Source of the DNA: Rostratula benghalensis
Lineage: Eukaryota > Chordata > Aves > Charadriiformes > Rostratulidae
Direction of reading: 5' to 3'
Length of the DNA: 64,000 nt
NCBI GenBank assembly: GCA_013399305.1
Contig: VXAI01000067.1
Span: 1-64,000 of the forward strand
Positions 17,348-32,205 of the stretch are shown here, one piece after another (position 1 is the first letter of the stretch; every line of letters starts with the position of its first letter). The notes beneath the pieces were generated by a model that did no database searches, had not been told where the DNA came from, and saw only the letters and a list, made by a program, of their open reading frames with translations. A program made the translations under genes and the position numbers.

Positions 17348-17388
17348 ACTGCATTTAGTAGCCAGACATACTGCATTTAGTGCCCAGA
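17348..17388 (+). repeat. Short direct duplication, 19-bp unit, period 22
   Basis: actgcatttagtagccaga at 17348-17366 recurs with one change and a different spacer at 17370-17388. Confidence 0.85.
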
Positions 17389-18599
17389 GAGAGGAATGTA
17401 ACTGTGAAGGAAGCAGTTCTTCCCTTTACCTCAGTATAGCTCTCACCATGTGATCCGATTGCTTTATGAATCTACGCGGCCGGGGTTATGACTCTATTTC
17501 AAAACTTTTTGGAGTGTGCTGATGTCATTCAGAAAATGACAGTGTTGGAAAACATTCTGTGATACGGCTCTGTGACCCAGCCCTTTGTTCTCTGAAAAAA
17601 GACTCAGTCCCGACATCACCATTTGTACGAGGCACTGTAAGGTGGTATCTGTCTCCTGTCGTGCTCACACATAATGTGTTCGCAGTGTAAAGCGCCTGTT
17701 ACACACTTGAGACTTTGTGTAAATACGAGGGGCAAGAACATCTAGAAGGCTGGTTGTGCCAAGACAGAAGGTGGCAGAGTCCCTCAGGGCCAGAGGGGTG
17801 TGCAGAGGCTCTGCACTTTGTGGGTGAGGTAGACCAGCTTTAGCAGCTGCCAGGGCACTGCCTTGCCCTTTCAAAAAAGATCTCTTTTGGGTAATTTAGT
17901 CTGTCTGCTTTGTCTTCTCTGCGTCAGAAGCTCTAGACTGTGCCCTGATTATCCAGTGTCTCTGTGGCCGTGGCAGTGTTTGCAGTGTTCATTTGTGAGG
18001 GAGAGCTGATGTATGTGACTTTGGTTAATGATCCCTTAACACACCGTGCTCCAGTCCTAACTGGAAGAGAGCATCCGAAGAGAAGGACAGGCTATGCATG
18101 GTAAATACCTCTCCCACTGCACACCTAGAGCGAGCTCATAACAAATGTGAAAAATGCAGTTTCATTTTCCTCAAGCTTTTCCATTTCCTGCTAATGCCTT
18201 TCACAGAGGAAAAAATATTTTTTGTCATAATCATTATCATTTAAAGCCAGATAAATTTGAAAGCTCTTACAAGGTTACTAAGGTGAATCAAAATACCTAT
18301 TTTAATTGTTCTTTAAGCATGCTATGTTTGATTTTGATTCCTTTACCTTCTCTTGTGTATAGTGAAATTTCCTGACAAAAGAAGAGGATTTATAAACCGA
18401 TTTTAGTATAATCACATTCCAGCCTGTGTCAGTATTTGGGATCTATTGCTGATCTGAACCTGGAGTGACGTGTTAATTTGACTTGGAAACAGAGTAAGAT
18501 ATGGACACAAAGCAAACAATTTATTGAATTAAGTGAAATTGTAACTACAGATCAGCGATTCTGCTGTAGCATTTTGCTAGTTAAAATAGAAGGCCTTGT

Positions 18600-18860
18600 T
18601 GTTCCTGCATGGGAATCCGCAGTTTATCATCAGCTTCCAGATAATCAGCCCGGTTGCCAAATCATGTGCTCTCCAGCTCTGCCTGTGGGCTGGCAATGTC
18701 ACGGGGACACGCAGGTCGGCCTCGGCCTCGGAAGGGGCGCAGACGCAGCACGGTGCTTCCCCACCCCAGTTGTGATGCAGATGTTGTTACGTGCAAGGTC
18801 TTTCATGAGTTACAACATTTGTTTAGTTCCCAGCGAGCTGCAACGGACTGACTGCTCCTA
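18600..18860. promoter_or_regulatory. CpG-rich islet in the intergenic region
   Basis: CpG dinucleotides cluster here (for example cacggggacacgcaggtcgg and gcctcggcctcgg) in a surrounding that is almost CpG-free. This can mark an enhancer, an unmethylated element or an orphan promoter. No exon or family is recognisable. Confidence 0.3.
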
Positions 18861-21800
18861 TCTATTGATATCTGCAATGCTCACAGAAAATAGGGTGGTT
18901 TAGTTAGCAGCATCATCCATAGGAATTCATGTAAATTCTACCCTTTGCTTTTGCTTGTTTCGGGTCTGTAGTGTTCTCCACCCTGTCTGTGCTAACCCAG
19001 GCAAATCCTGATGAGGCGTCAATGACTTCTTATTACCTAAAGTAATTTTCTTCCGTTAAATAACCTCCTTTCAGGTAGGACTCTGAGGCACTCTTGTGTA
19101 GTTAACGAGACTGCCATATTAAACTCTGCTTGTCTCTCTCGCTAGCAGTAGTAGGGGGGTTCAGTAGAGATCTGGGTAGGTGCTTAGCACTGTAGAGATC
19201 CTGGGCTCTCTGGACCTCAGCTGGGATCCAAGAATAGGCTTTTTTATATATCCCAAGTGGTGCAGGCAGAAATACTGTGAGGTCACTGGCCACATGCTGT
19301 TCCCCAGTGAAGCTGTCCCAAAGTGACAAATCCATAGCTGATGATAAACAGGGCGGAGGAGGAAGAGGTCATATACTTAAGTCATGGTGAAGAAAAGGAA
19401 TTGGCAAGGAGCTCCAGAAGGTTCAGAGAATAGCTTCCAGAAGGAAGTGTGGAAAATCTGTCCCTGAATTCAACTAAACTTAGACTGGAAAAAAAACCCA
19501 AACCCAACGAGAAATGTTCTGTGCGTGGAGGGAGGGGACAATGGTATGGTGGCCTCACAACACATAGAGTGAAAGAGGCTAGTGATGGACAGGGAGTGAA
19601 GATTTTTCCATTTAGAGACTGTTTTAAAGCTCTGTTTTGATTTTGCCAAATGACACCAAGATGCAGATATGTGATATGGTCTTAACTCAGAGTTGATATT
19701 TTGATCACCTTGGTGCTTACTTTGGGAGACATGAGTAACCAAAAATGAGCTGACATTCACGTGTTAAGATTTCCCTTATCTTTTTTTTGTGTGTGTGCTA
19801 CAATTCATAGTGTTTTCTAGCAATCCTCCAAGTTTCTATGAAGGCAGCAGAAAACATGAAGAGCCTGAGAAGGTTTTCTGAGCCATGTGGTGGGTTGCGT
19901 GGTTACAGGCAGGTTTCTGCCTTCTTTTAAAAGACAGTATAGGAGGTGTGATCTAAAGAGATCTACAGAGACAGAAATTAATAGTTAAAGCCATTCATCA
20001 GCCGATGTCCGGTAGCGCTGCTGCAGGCCATATGCATGTGCAGCGAGAGTGGAGTTGAGCCAAAGAGCAGCTGAGTTTGTGGACAGCTTTGAATCCAAAG
20101 TCACGACAGGACCTGCTGGGATGTCTAGGATCCTCCTCCAGAGCATTAATGAGAAATAGATGCCATCTGGAGGAATTTTCTTGCCAAGGGACTGTGATGC
20201 CATCTTTGTCTTCCAGTTCTCATCAATCACAAACAGCTTTTAAATAGATTTGTATTTTACCTTCCTTTAGATGATTTTGTCTTCTCAGCTACTAAGGACA
20301 CTCTGACCTTTCAATAGACTCTTCTAGAAGGTTTTTTATTTCTGATAAGGCACATTTCTTGCAATGGCTGCTCTGTCAGTCTTCTCTCTCCTTTTCTTGA
20401 AACAGTACATTCCCTCTTCCATCAGAGCTGACTTGTCCACTCCTCCCCTTAACCACTGAACTGGCTTTTTTCCCCCTTTTGCTCCAGGCACAAAGAACAA
20501 CTTCACCTTTAATGTTTCTGAAACTTGGATGCTTAGCTCTGTGTTCTAGTAGCTTGCATTAAAATGTTTGCATCTACTTGATTTAAAAAAGACAAGCACT
20601 GTAACACTTGTGTAAGGCTGGAATTTTACTCACTCTTGCCCTGATTGTGTGGTTTGCGCATGAACGTTTTTTAAATCAATGGAATATAAATGAATAGTAC
20701 ATTCAATACAGTAACCAGCACAAGTTTTATTGATGTGGAATCCAGTTTATAGAGACTGCAACCGTGTTTTTAATTCATCTCTCTCTAATTCAATGTTAAC
20801 TATCAAATTGGACTGCCCATACCTCTTAGCTGTGAAGGTTGTATTTATGCGCCTTAGGTTTTTGAAGGGCTTTTCTACTACACCCATAGGATTAGAATCA
20901 CTTATTGTTTAGTGCAGGTCTAGGTATGAAAAATTCCTAGGCCACAGAATCCCAGTTGAACGCCTCTAAGAACTACACTATGTAACTGCAGAGTGACATA
21001 AAGATGGTATTTTAGTCAAGTCACTGCCTCCATAGTATCTAAAATATTTAAAATACGGTTCCCTCACCAGAATGTTTCTAATGCATGGTGGTGGGACATA
21101 CAGACCCCAGCAGAGAATGTGATAACACTGTACCTATACTTTAAGCAGAGTAGCCCCTGCCTGGGAGTGTTTGTAGCTGAATACTGAGCCCAGAAGAGGG
21201 AAACAGGGCAGACCTACCACTGTTTATGGATGGAAGCTGAAACACAAAAGCATTAGAAGTGGTTTGTAGCTGAGCTGGGAATTAACACACGTCTTGTTCT
21301 GTCTTTGAAAACACCTTTTCCTTTTAACTTTCTTTTTAGTTGAGGTAGGATGGTTGACACTCTGGCAAAATTGTCTTTTTAGAATTTTTAAGTAACTTTA
21401 AGTTGAAAAGTTTTGTCTTCAGGAGTGTTGAAGAATATGAGGAGCTAGTAAAGCAGATATATCTGAAATAAATAGCTTGGTGCCTGCATAGTGATAGGAA
21501 GGAGAGAGTAAAAACAGTATTATATATAAAACAGCATTTTTAGGCTGGTAGTCAGAGTATATCTATTGCAGGTACGGAAGGAAGGTAAGATTAGGCTGAT
21601 CTTGTATTACCTAGCTCTAAACCCATTTTGTCTCTAAAAAACGAAAATCCAGCCAGGGAGGTCTGAAGAGGTTCTTCAATTGGATTTACCCAGACTGCAG
21701 GATATGTGATCAATAGCCATTTGTTTATCAGCCCTTGGATCTCTCCCTTACTTAAGGATTTAAGATCCGCCAGTGTAATGAGCCAGCTGCTTAACTGCTT

Positions 21801-23599
21801 CCAGATTCCTTGGTCCATATTCTGTTGGCTTGTTTCATGCTTATTTTGCTCCCTGGAGTTCTCTGGAGAAGGAATTTCTGCTTTCTCCCCTGCCAGGCTG
21901 TGGTATGGCAGTAAAAGTCAGTTGATAACCAGTAATCCAATCTCAGAATTTATTTTCCCCTCCAGGGTTCAGGATACAAGAGGAAACCGCCCTGAAGCAA
22001 TTGTTCCTTTAGTTCAGTCGTGCTCCTTCCCGTCATTGCCTGGGCTGTACAACACAGCCCCCGGCTCCCATCTTATCTTAAACCACCAAAAAACGTAATT
22101 CTGCTGATGGAAGTATCCCCTGAGCTGCAGGGCTGGAGAAACAGGATTTGCCCATGCTGGCAATTTAAGGTAAAGCTCCTTTACGTTCCTGTAACAGTAG
22201 CTGTAGCTGGGGTTTAGGGGAGGGGCTGTGTGCCCCAAGCTGCCATCAGCTCTCTTCAGAACAGGCATTTAATGCGTGTGGCTTGTAAGTAAGAGGAGCT
22301 TGATTTGAGAAGAACATGGCGCTTTTGCACTAAACTGATCTGAACTGCAGAGGTTTTGCATGCTGTATTTGAATGCTCATACCATTGAAACCAATGAAGC
22401 AATGTACTTCCTTTTAGGTCTCAGTGGCATTCATAAATCAAGACGATCTGGTGACTACGGAAGGGTAGAACTTAAAAAGCAGGCCTTTGCTATGGAAAAA
22501 ATAATTTCATTTTGTAAAGAGTATGTAATCATTTGGGGCTGGTTGCACTTGGCAATTATTACTGTTACCTTCTCGAGGATGTTTTCAATAGAAAATGTAT
22601 CATTTCAAGCATTTCTTCAGAAACAAACTTCAGACATGACTTTGAACAAAGAGCATCTGCTTTCTGATCAGCTCTGATTATATTAAACTTGGAATGTGTG
22701 GCCAAAAGCTATGTGAAACTTCTTACAGTATGCTTGGCTTTTTAACCTTTATCTCAACAGTACTAATTATAATCTTAAGTATTTCATTTATGTGGGTATC
22801 TAAATAACAAATTGTCTTTCCTCACACTAGACAAGAGCTTTGAAAAGCTTAGTGTCTGAATCATTCTTTTAACATGTAGCATGTTTCAGTTTGAAGACTC
22901 TACTTGAATGCTTGAAGATATTTTTTTTTCATGGATAAGGTTGGGCCTCGGTTATTTTTGTAGTTCTATAACAAATGACTAAGTTGTTTTCTTAACTTTA
23001 ACTCATCTTTTGAATAGATAAGTTTTTTTTCTTCAAGTGATGTGCAGGAGCAGCTTTGATACTTGGTGATACATCTTTTATTAGTGAAGAAAAGTTTGAA
23101 TTACACAATATGAAAAAAAAAAAAATACCCCATAATAAGAAAAAAGGCAGCCCATGCTTATGGGGAAAAAAAAACAACCAACGTCATCCAGCTGCTGAAG
23201 TATTATTTGTGGGAAAAAAGCATCTCTGTGTTAGGAAAACAACAACATTTGTTTGTATTCCTTCTAGTCACAATAACACAAGAGGTGACCGTTGGGGTAA
23301 TGATGTGATTTATCCTGTTGTGTGTTTATTAGACAGAGTAAAACACAGTTATTACCAACTTTCACCATCTCTTGTAGTAGGTTTGCATTTTAACAGGACA
23401 GAGTACTCGGAAAGTCAGGGGGCGAGCTGTATGGAAATAGCACTTTGGCGTGGCTGTTTCGCATAAGCAGATGAGGACTGACAGCCACTAAGTGCAGTCC
23501 ATGCCTTACTGAACGAAAATATAGGCCATGGTAAACACAAAAATAAATTCCAGCCTGCAGGGCCTAATGAAAAAATAATCCTCTTGAGGACAAGATCAT

Positions 23600-23660
23600 T
23601 GTGCACCGCCATAGCGCGGCTGCCGTCCGCTCTCCTGGCAGCGCGGGAGCCGCTGGACTC
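23600..23660. promoter_or_regulatory. Small CpG islet with YY1-like core
   Basis: About eight CpGs within 60 bases, including caccgccatagcgcgg (the reverse of an ATGGCGG YY1-type core) and gcagcgcgggagccgc, flanked by AT-rich DNA. It looks promoter-like but has no attached exon that I can support. Confidence 0.3.
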
Positions 23661-26104
23661 TGCTTTGATCTCTAGGATTCTCCTCCATGAGTCTTGTTTC
23701 CCAGGTACTTCCAGGGAACCCCCTCCCTGCCCTGGAACCTCACTTGGCTTCTGGTCATTAGAACATCAGTGCATCATTTCAGCTGGGCTGTATAACACAC
23801 AGGGGCAAGTGGACAGATTATAGTAATTTTTCTTGAAAATGGAAAGGCAATGAAGGTGGAGTTCTCTTACGTGCCTCCTGAGGTGATGAGTAGGTGCTGG
23901 AAGGAGCAGCCCTCTTCTTCCTTCCTTCTTGCTCCATGCATCTACCCCTCTTGTTTGGCAGTTAGAATGTGGATCAGCTACCTAAATTCACCCAGAATTG
24001 TGTAATTCAGAGATGTACTATTTCTTTTCCTAACACATAGAGGTGGTAGCAGGCAAAACCTTAGGTTAAATTTGATACAAAATAAAATTTCTTTCTAATA
24101 TCTCAGAATAAGAAGTATAAGAAGCAAATGTAAACATTTTCTTGGTTAAGCAGAATATTTATTAGCAAATTAAAAGTATGAGTTAAAATATATTCAAATA
24201 TGTAACTGCTGCAATATTTTCAAATCTATTTAAATGATAGGTTAAATACCTTTTTTTGTTCTAGAAGTTAAATGTTGATTATAGATCTATCAGAAATGAC
24301 ACTTGTTTTCCCTGTCTGAAATCTATACTAGACAGCCTCTTGAAATCTAGGTAACCTTTCAGAGCACGTCTGCACGCTGCTGTTCCCAGCTGCAGAGCCA
24401 GGATAAAATGGAGCTTGAAGAGCAGTGAACACTTGTAAAATTGCATCTCACAAACCACACTATTTATTTTTTTTTTCACTATGTACTTGCTCTTGCCTTC
24501 AAGTATCTAGTAGCTTGGCTGTGATGTGAAAGCCTTTAGCTTTTTTTTTTTTTTAATGCTTGTTAAGGCATTGTGTGAAAGCTATTGAGTTTTCTTTGTT
24601 GTATGCTACAGCACCTGTAATTTAGCATGATAATTTTTCAGTATGAATTAACAGTCCGTACAAAATCACTATTATGTGTTCAGGAACAGATTTAAAACTG
24701 CTGCAAGAGCTGTAATCAGAACTTCTGGGGTGTTCAAACACTTGGTAATGTGGCAGTCATTTTTTAATACATAACACTTATCCTTTGCTTGTTTTATTCA
24801 TGATAATAATGATGTCTGAGCAAATGTCAGATGGAAGAGGTCTCTTAAAGTCAGGTTCCAGATACTGAACTTTAATGTTTACCCTGCAATCTCCAGCATA
24901 GTTAAAGCAAACAATTTCTGTAGTGTTTGAAGTTGGAAATGCTGAAGTTACCCAGCTGCAGTTTTGTGGTCTGTATAACACTGTAATGCACAAATGGTAA
25001 TTGTAGACAATACTTGCTGGTTACAGAAACAGTAAACTGTGGACTTTATCATAAATACTAGTTAATCTAAGAAGAAAATGTTGGATTCTGTTTACTTTTC
25101 TCTCCAGTGCAAGGTTTGCATCTATTTAGAAATTAAGTCCCCACAAAAAATAACATTCCTGCCATAATTGTTCCAAGGAAAAGATTTGTAGCTCTTACGG
25201 TCCCTTAAGTTGAATTGAGAGCTCAAGAGCGTGAAGACAGAAACCAGGAAGCTGCCCTGCCCTCTGTCTCTCCTGGTCTCGCAGTTGAGAAATTCAGAAC
25301 AAGAGAACTGAGAACACGAAATGTGTGATTCTGAGTTGTAACTTCCACTTTGGCCATCCTAATCTGTCTGCTTCTACAGCTTGGTCACCGTGTTGGGGAT
25401 TCTTTATTTACTAGCTGAAGAGCACTAAAACTAAAATAATTGTTGGGCTTGAGGAAAGGCAACAGATGAGGCAGAATCCGTTCCTTTTGCCAGGTTTTGT
25501 TTCAACCTGAGGCACTCCCCCAGATGGCAGGGAAGAAGATGATCCTGGCGCAGCCTGGCTTCTGTGGCAGAGCTGGCAGTGCCAGGCTCTTTGCAGAGTG
25601 TGCTCCCTTCCTGGGATAGCTGGCATTTTGCACGTGATTCCACATTAAACAGGGAATGCCGCCATGCCAACTTGCGGGCTGTCCAGAGTGCTCCAAGAGG
25701 AACTTTTCGTGATTGTGTATCCCCCAGTGTAACATCCACCACGTTAACAAGGGTAAAAAAGGGTGTATTCCACCCAGTAGAGCTCCTTAAGGAAAAACAA
25801 ATGTCTCACTAAAAGATTTCCAGGGCTAAACAGCTGAATTTAAAGCAAATACTTCAGGGAGCAGGCTATTAAAAACCGTATCAGAATTAACAATATTCAA
25901 TGAAAAGCAGAAAACAGAAATAGTTGGCAGGCAAGCGGAGACACTCGTGTCACGGCTTTTGTATCACAGACTCTGTAAAAGTGTGTACAGTGGGTGTTTC
26001 TAAGATCAATGGTAAATACACTCTTTGGCTCTTAAAGGCATCTTGTGAGCTGGGAGACTGTGCTTGTGACTTCTGTTTATTCTTTTTTTCTTTTTTTTTT
26101 TTTA

Positions 26105-26265
26105 AATCATGATGCGCTAATTTGCGCTCCTTATCACATAATGTCACGGCTCAGAAGAGCCAGCGTGGATGGCTCCGTGATTTCTGCACAACAGCTGAAG
26201 AAAATGTCAAGTACAAAGAAACGCAGGGCTCTACTCATACAAATTAGCTTATCACATAAATGGTG
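26105..26265. promoter_or_regulatory. Candidate cis-regulatory element with paired GATA/homeobox-like motifs
   Basis: The 12-mer CTTATCACATAA occurs twice in direct orientation, at 26130-26141 and 26248-26259. Next to these, GCTAATTTG (26116-26124) and its exact reverse complement CAAATTAGC (26240-26248) form an inverted pair. TTATC is a GATA-type core and TAATTT a homeobox-like core. CpGs are kept between them. The arrangement resembles a conserved enhancer; no conservation data were available. Confidence 0.35.
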
Positions 26266-26541
26266 AAACAGAGAACTTTGACCGCATTATAGTAGAGTGT
26301 AAGACAGTGGATTAACACTCCAGACTCCTAATTAATCACTGTGTGTCTCATCCTCTTGACTGGAGCCGAGTAGGCCGTTCTTCTAACTTCAGCCAGCAGC
26401 TCTCCAGCATTAACACTTCTCTGCTGGTGCTGCTTCTCCTGCGGCTGTCAGCACAGATGAAGATGACAGTGTGGCACTTCTGAATGTTTCAAAAGTTGGT
26501 TTCAGAAATATTCAGAAACACCATTACGCTTGAACTATACT

Positions 26542-26547
26542 TTTATT
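26542..26547 (-). promoter_or_regulatory. RAMAC: Candidate distal RAMAC polyA signal
   Basis: AATAAA on the minus strand (TTTATT on plus), about 0.9 kb past the RAMAC stop. Confidence 0.45.
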
Positions 26548-26886
26548 GTGTGAAGACTTAAAAAAAAACCCACAAAACTTAACTTCTGAGAACTGAGTAA
26601 CACTCTGCACTGCTTACACTATTTTCTCATGCAGGAGGAGTATAGAACAGGAGTGATTATGGTTCCTTTCTTCTATAACATGCACAGAGTATTTCATACA
26701 AACTCAATACAAATATCATCAAGATTTTACAGCTTTACTGAAATGGGGCTTCCAGAAGTTGTTATGCACATACCAAATTTATGTAAGGTGATACAAATTG
26801 ATCTATGTCTGATACCACTTCTCAGGTGAAACTTTTATATCACTGAACAACTACATTAAGAAGATAGATATTTAAACTAATTAATT

Positions 26887-26892
26887 TTTATT
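26887..26892 (-). promoter_or_regulatory. RAMAC: Candidate proximal RAMAC polyA signal
   Basis: AATAAA on the minus strand, about 570 bases past the stop codon. Either this or the distal hexamer could be used. Confidence 0.45.
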
Positions 26893-27460
26893 CCAACTTT
26901 TAGACGATGTTTTAAGATGAACACTGCAACTAAACTGAAGCCATTGAGTCAACAGACACTATTGCTGACACTGTAAAATATTTCTGTAACAGTTTTAAGG
27001 CATCTGAAATTCAAACCAAACTGGGCTTTTCTCACTATCTAAAGCCAAACTAAGAAGTTCTCTCCAGAGAAAGACACAGTACGTTGCTTTCAAAAAGAAC
27101 TATCTCAGGGCAATGTGCCACTGCTACAGGCTGCACAGTTGTTTTCCCCTGACCTGGTGCGTTTCCTAAAATGTAACAGAGAGATGGAAGAATGATGGAA
27201 GAAGTGTCCTAGTATGTATTCAGACAAAAGAATGGGAAAGAAATTTAATCTAAGATCTACAGACTCTAAACTAACTCTGTATGATATGCTGTTAATATCC
27301 ATAAGAGGTATTCCCTTTTTCAATTCACACTACAGAAAAAAACACAACGGACTGTACTGCTGATTTTTCAGTTATCTATAAAACTGTGGAAAAACAAGAA
27401 AACTGCAGTCTAACTGAATTTGTTACACAGCCTTTCTGGATGTTCAAACCACCAGTATCA

Positions 27461-30333
<2,873 letters not shown>

Positions 30334-30450
30334 CCTGCGCCGCCAGCAGCCGCCGAATCGCCGCGGAAAGCCCTCCTCTTCCGGGCCGGGCCCCGCCGCT
30401 TCCCCTTCGCTGCCGGGGCGGTGCCGCCTCAGGCGCGGCACCGCTGGGAA
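30334..30450 (-). other. RAMAC: RAMAC non-coding exon 1 (predicted, 5' end approximate)
   Basis: A good minus-strand donor, CAGG|GTGAGG, falls at 30334/30333 inside the CpG island, and the coding exon starts only one base before its ATG, so a separate 5' exon is required. An alternative donor near 30,240 (GCC|GTGAGG) cannot be excluded. Confidence 0.35.
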
Positions 30451-32175
30451 GCCAGCGGAGAGGTAAACCTGGATTCCCACAAATTAGGATTTGATACAAA
30501 ACACGTTGTCATTAATATTATTGAGCTTCCTTGGGGCGCTTTCCTTGACTCCTAGGTGGGTTTTCAGGAGGCAATACCCGCGGTAACTTGGGGTTTTTGC
30601 AGCAAGGTGCAACTGGAAAGGGTGAAGTGAACGTGGCACCTGCATGGATGCTAGATAATGCGTTTTAAGTGTATTTCAGGCGTCAAAAAAGCTCAGAAGT
30701 GTTTTGACTGCCATGTGAGGAAAGTAAGAGGACATGAAGTCTTTCTTGGCAGCTAAATAGTTTTCTGCATAAACCAAAGTAATTCTGTTTCGGCATCTGC
30801 CTCAGCAACATATTTACGCTCCCACCTGGTGCTGTCGCTAGTGGTTGGTCCTGTCACCTGTAACACACCTGAAGCTCTGTGTGAGCATCAAAACTTTTCC
30901 TAAATGAGGTCATGTGCATATAAATAGCTGGAGGCAAGGAACGGTACCTCCCTTGCTGTACTTCTTGCGACCCCAGGTGTTATTACTAATTTATGAAGTG
31001 CCACAGCGGTTATTAACGGTTCACTGCCCAAAGGATTTGCAGTGTTGGGATGTGATGGCACCTCCCTCCTCTGAGCGACTGGTGGCATCAGACCTTCCTG
31101 TTGCAGAAAAAGTGTTGGTGCCCCTGTTCCCCTATTTGCCCTGTTTCCACAATTCTGACATCCTTGCACTTTGCTGACTGTTTTCCACAACTCTGAAGCC
31201 AGGAAGTTTTAAATGGTCTCTTGTTCTGTGTATAAGAAATGGATTTTTGTAGGACTCTCTCAGAAAGTAATGGGTTTTTATAAGCTCTACTAGAAGGTCT
31301 TGTTTGCAGGTACAAGCAAAACACAAAGACTGACAATTGAGTACGTCACACGTCACTTGAAACGAAACACCCCAGCAACAGCAATAGTGGCAGCCAATTC
31401 TCAAAAAATATTAGACCAGAATAAGTGCCCTTTGTTTGATATAAACAGAAATAATTACAGTCTGCTCTCCTGCATGACCTATAGCAGGAGTGTATTGTCA
31501 CTTGCAAAATAGAAGCGATGACCTCAATCCAAACAGCCCAATGGAAATATCTGAGACTGGATAGCTAGTTCTAAGCCAAACAAATTGCCATTGAAGTTGA
31601 AAAATAATATATTTTAGCTTACATTTTCCCTACATAATCCCTGTTCTACTGACTGCTTTCAAAATGGGCAGAAGTAAGTAGGATTTTATTTCTTCCCCAG
31701 ACTTGTTTCATTTTGACCACTGGATATTGGAGTTTCAGGTGTGTCTACAGAGGATTTCATGCATAAAATTCATGAGATGGTCCTTAATAAAAGGGAGATA
31801 CTTATTTTTTTAAGGCTCTAGTCTGCTGTTTCACAGATGACATTTTTCATTTAAAGACCAAACAATTTAATATTAAAATTTTAATTGTAGACTAAAGTCA
31901 TTCATACTTAAGCATGTAAATAATCTAAGCATATATATAAATTCTGTTGAAGGCATGGGCCCCCTGCAAATGCTGTGGGCAGTGTACCTCACAAATTACT
32001 GTCTTGCTATGGTGCTCTCATCAGCATATTCTACATAGAAAAACATTTGCAGGGAATGGCTACATCACAGTGGCACATAATTATATTTATCATGTTTATT
32101 TATATGTGATGTTTGTGCTTTGGATCTTTTGTCATGATGTGTCTTTATGCCTGCTATGGGTTATAACTTCAAGAA

Positions 32176-32205
32176 GGAGACCATGATCTGGGAGACCATG
32201 ATCTG
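32176..32205 (+). repeat. 15-bp perfect tandem duplication
   Basis: ggagaccatgatctg occurs twice head to tail. Confidence 0.95.

Larger units (their letters stand above)
10691..26520. other. Intergenic region between C15orf40 and RAMAC (convergent genes)
   Basis: About 16 kb of mostly AT-rich sequence between two convergent transcripts. Contents noted separately: minus-strand exon-like segment at 12,587-12,818, short tandem duplications at 16,490 and 17,348, CpG-rich islets near 18,600 and 23,605, and a paired-motif element at 26,105-26,265. Many short open frames are present, but none is recognisable. Confidence 0.6.
26525..27460 (-). other. RAMAC: RAMAC 3' UTR (approximate end)
   Basis: Non-coding sequence downstream of the RAMAC stop on the minus strand up to the distal polyA candidate. 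I see no repeat in it. Confidence 0.5.
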
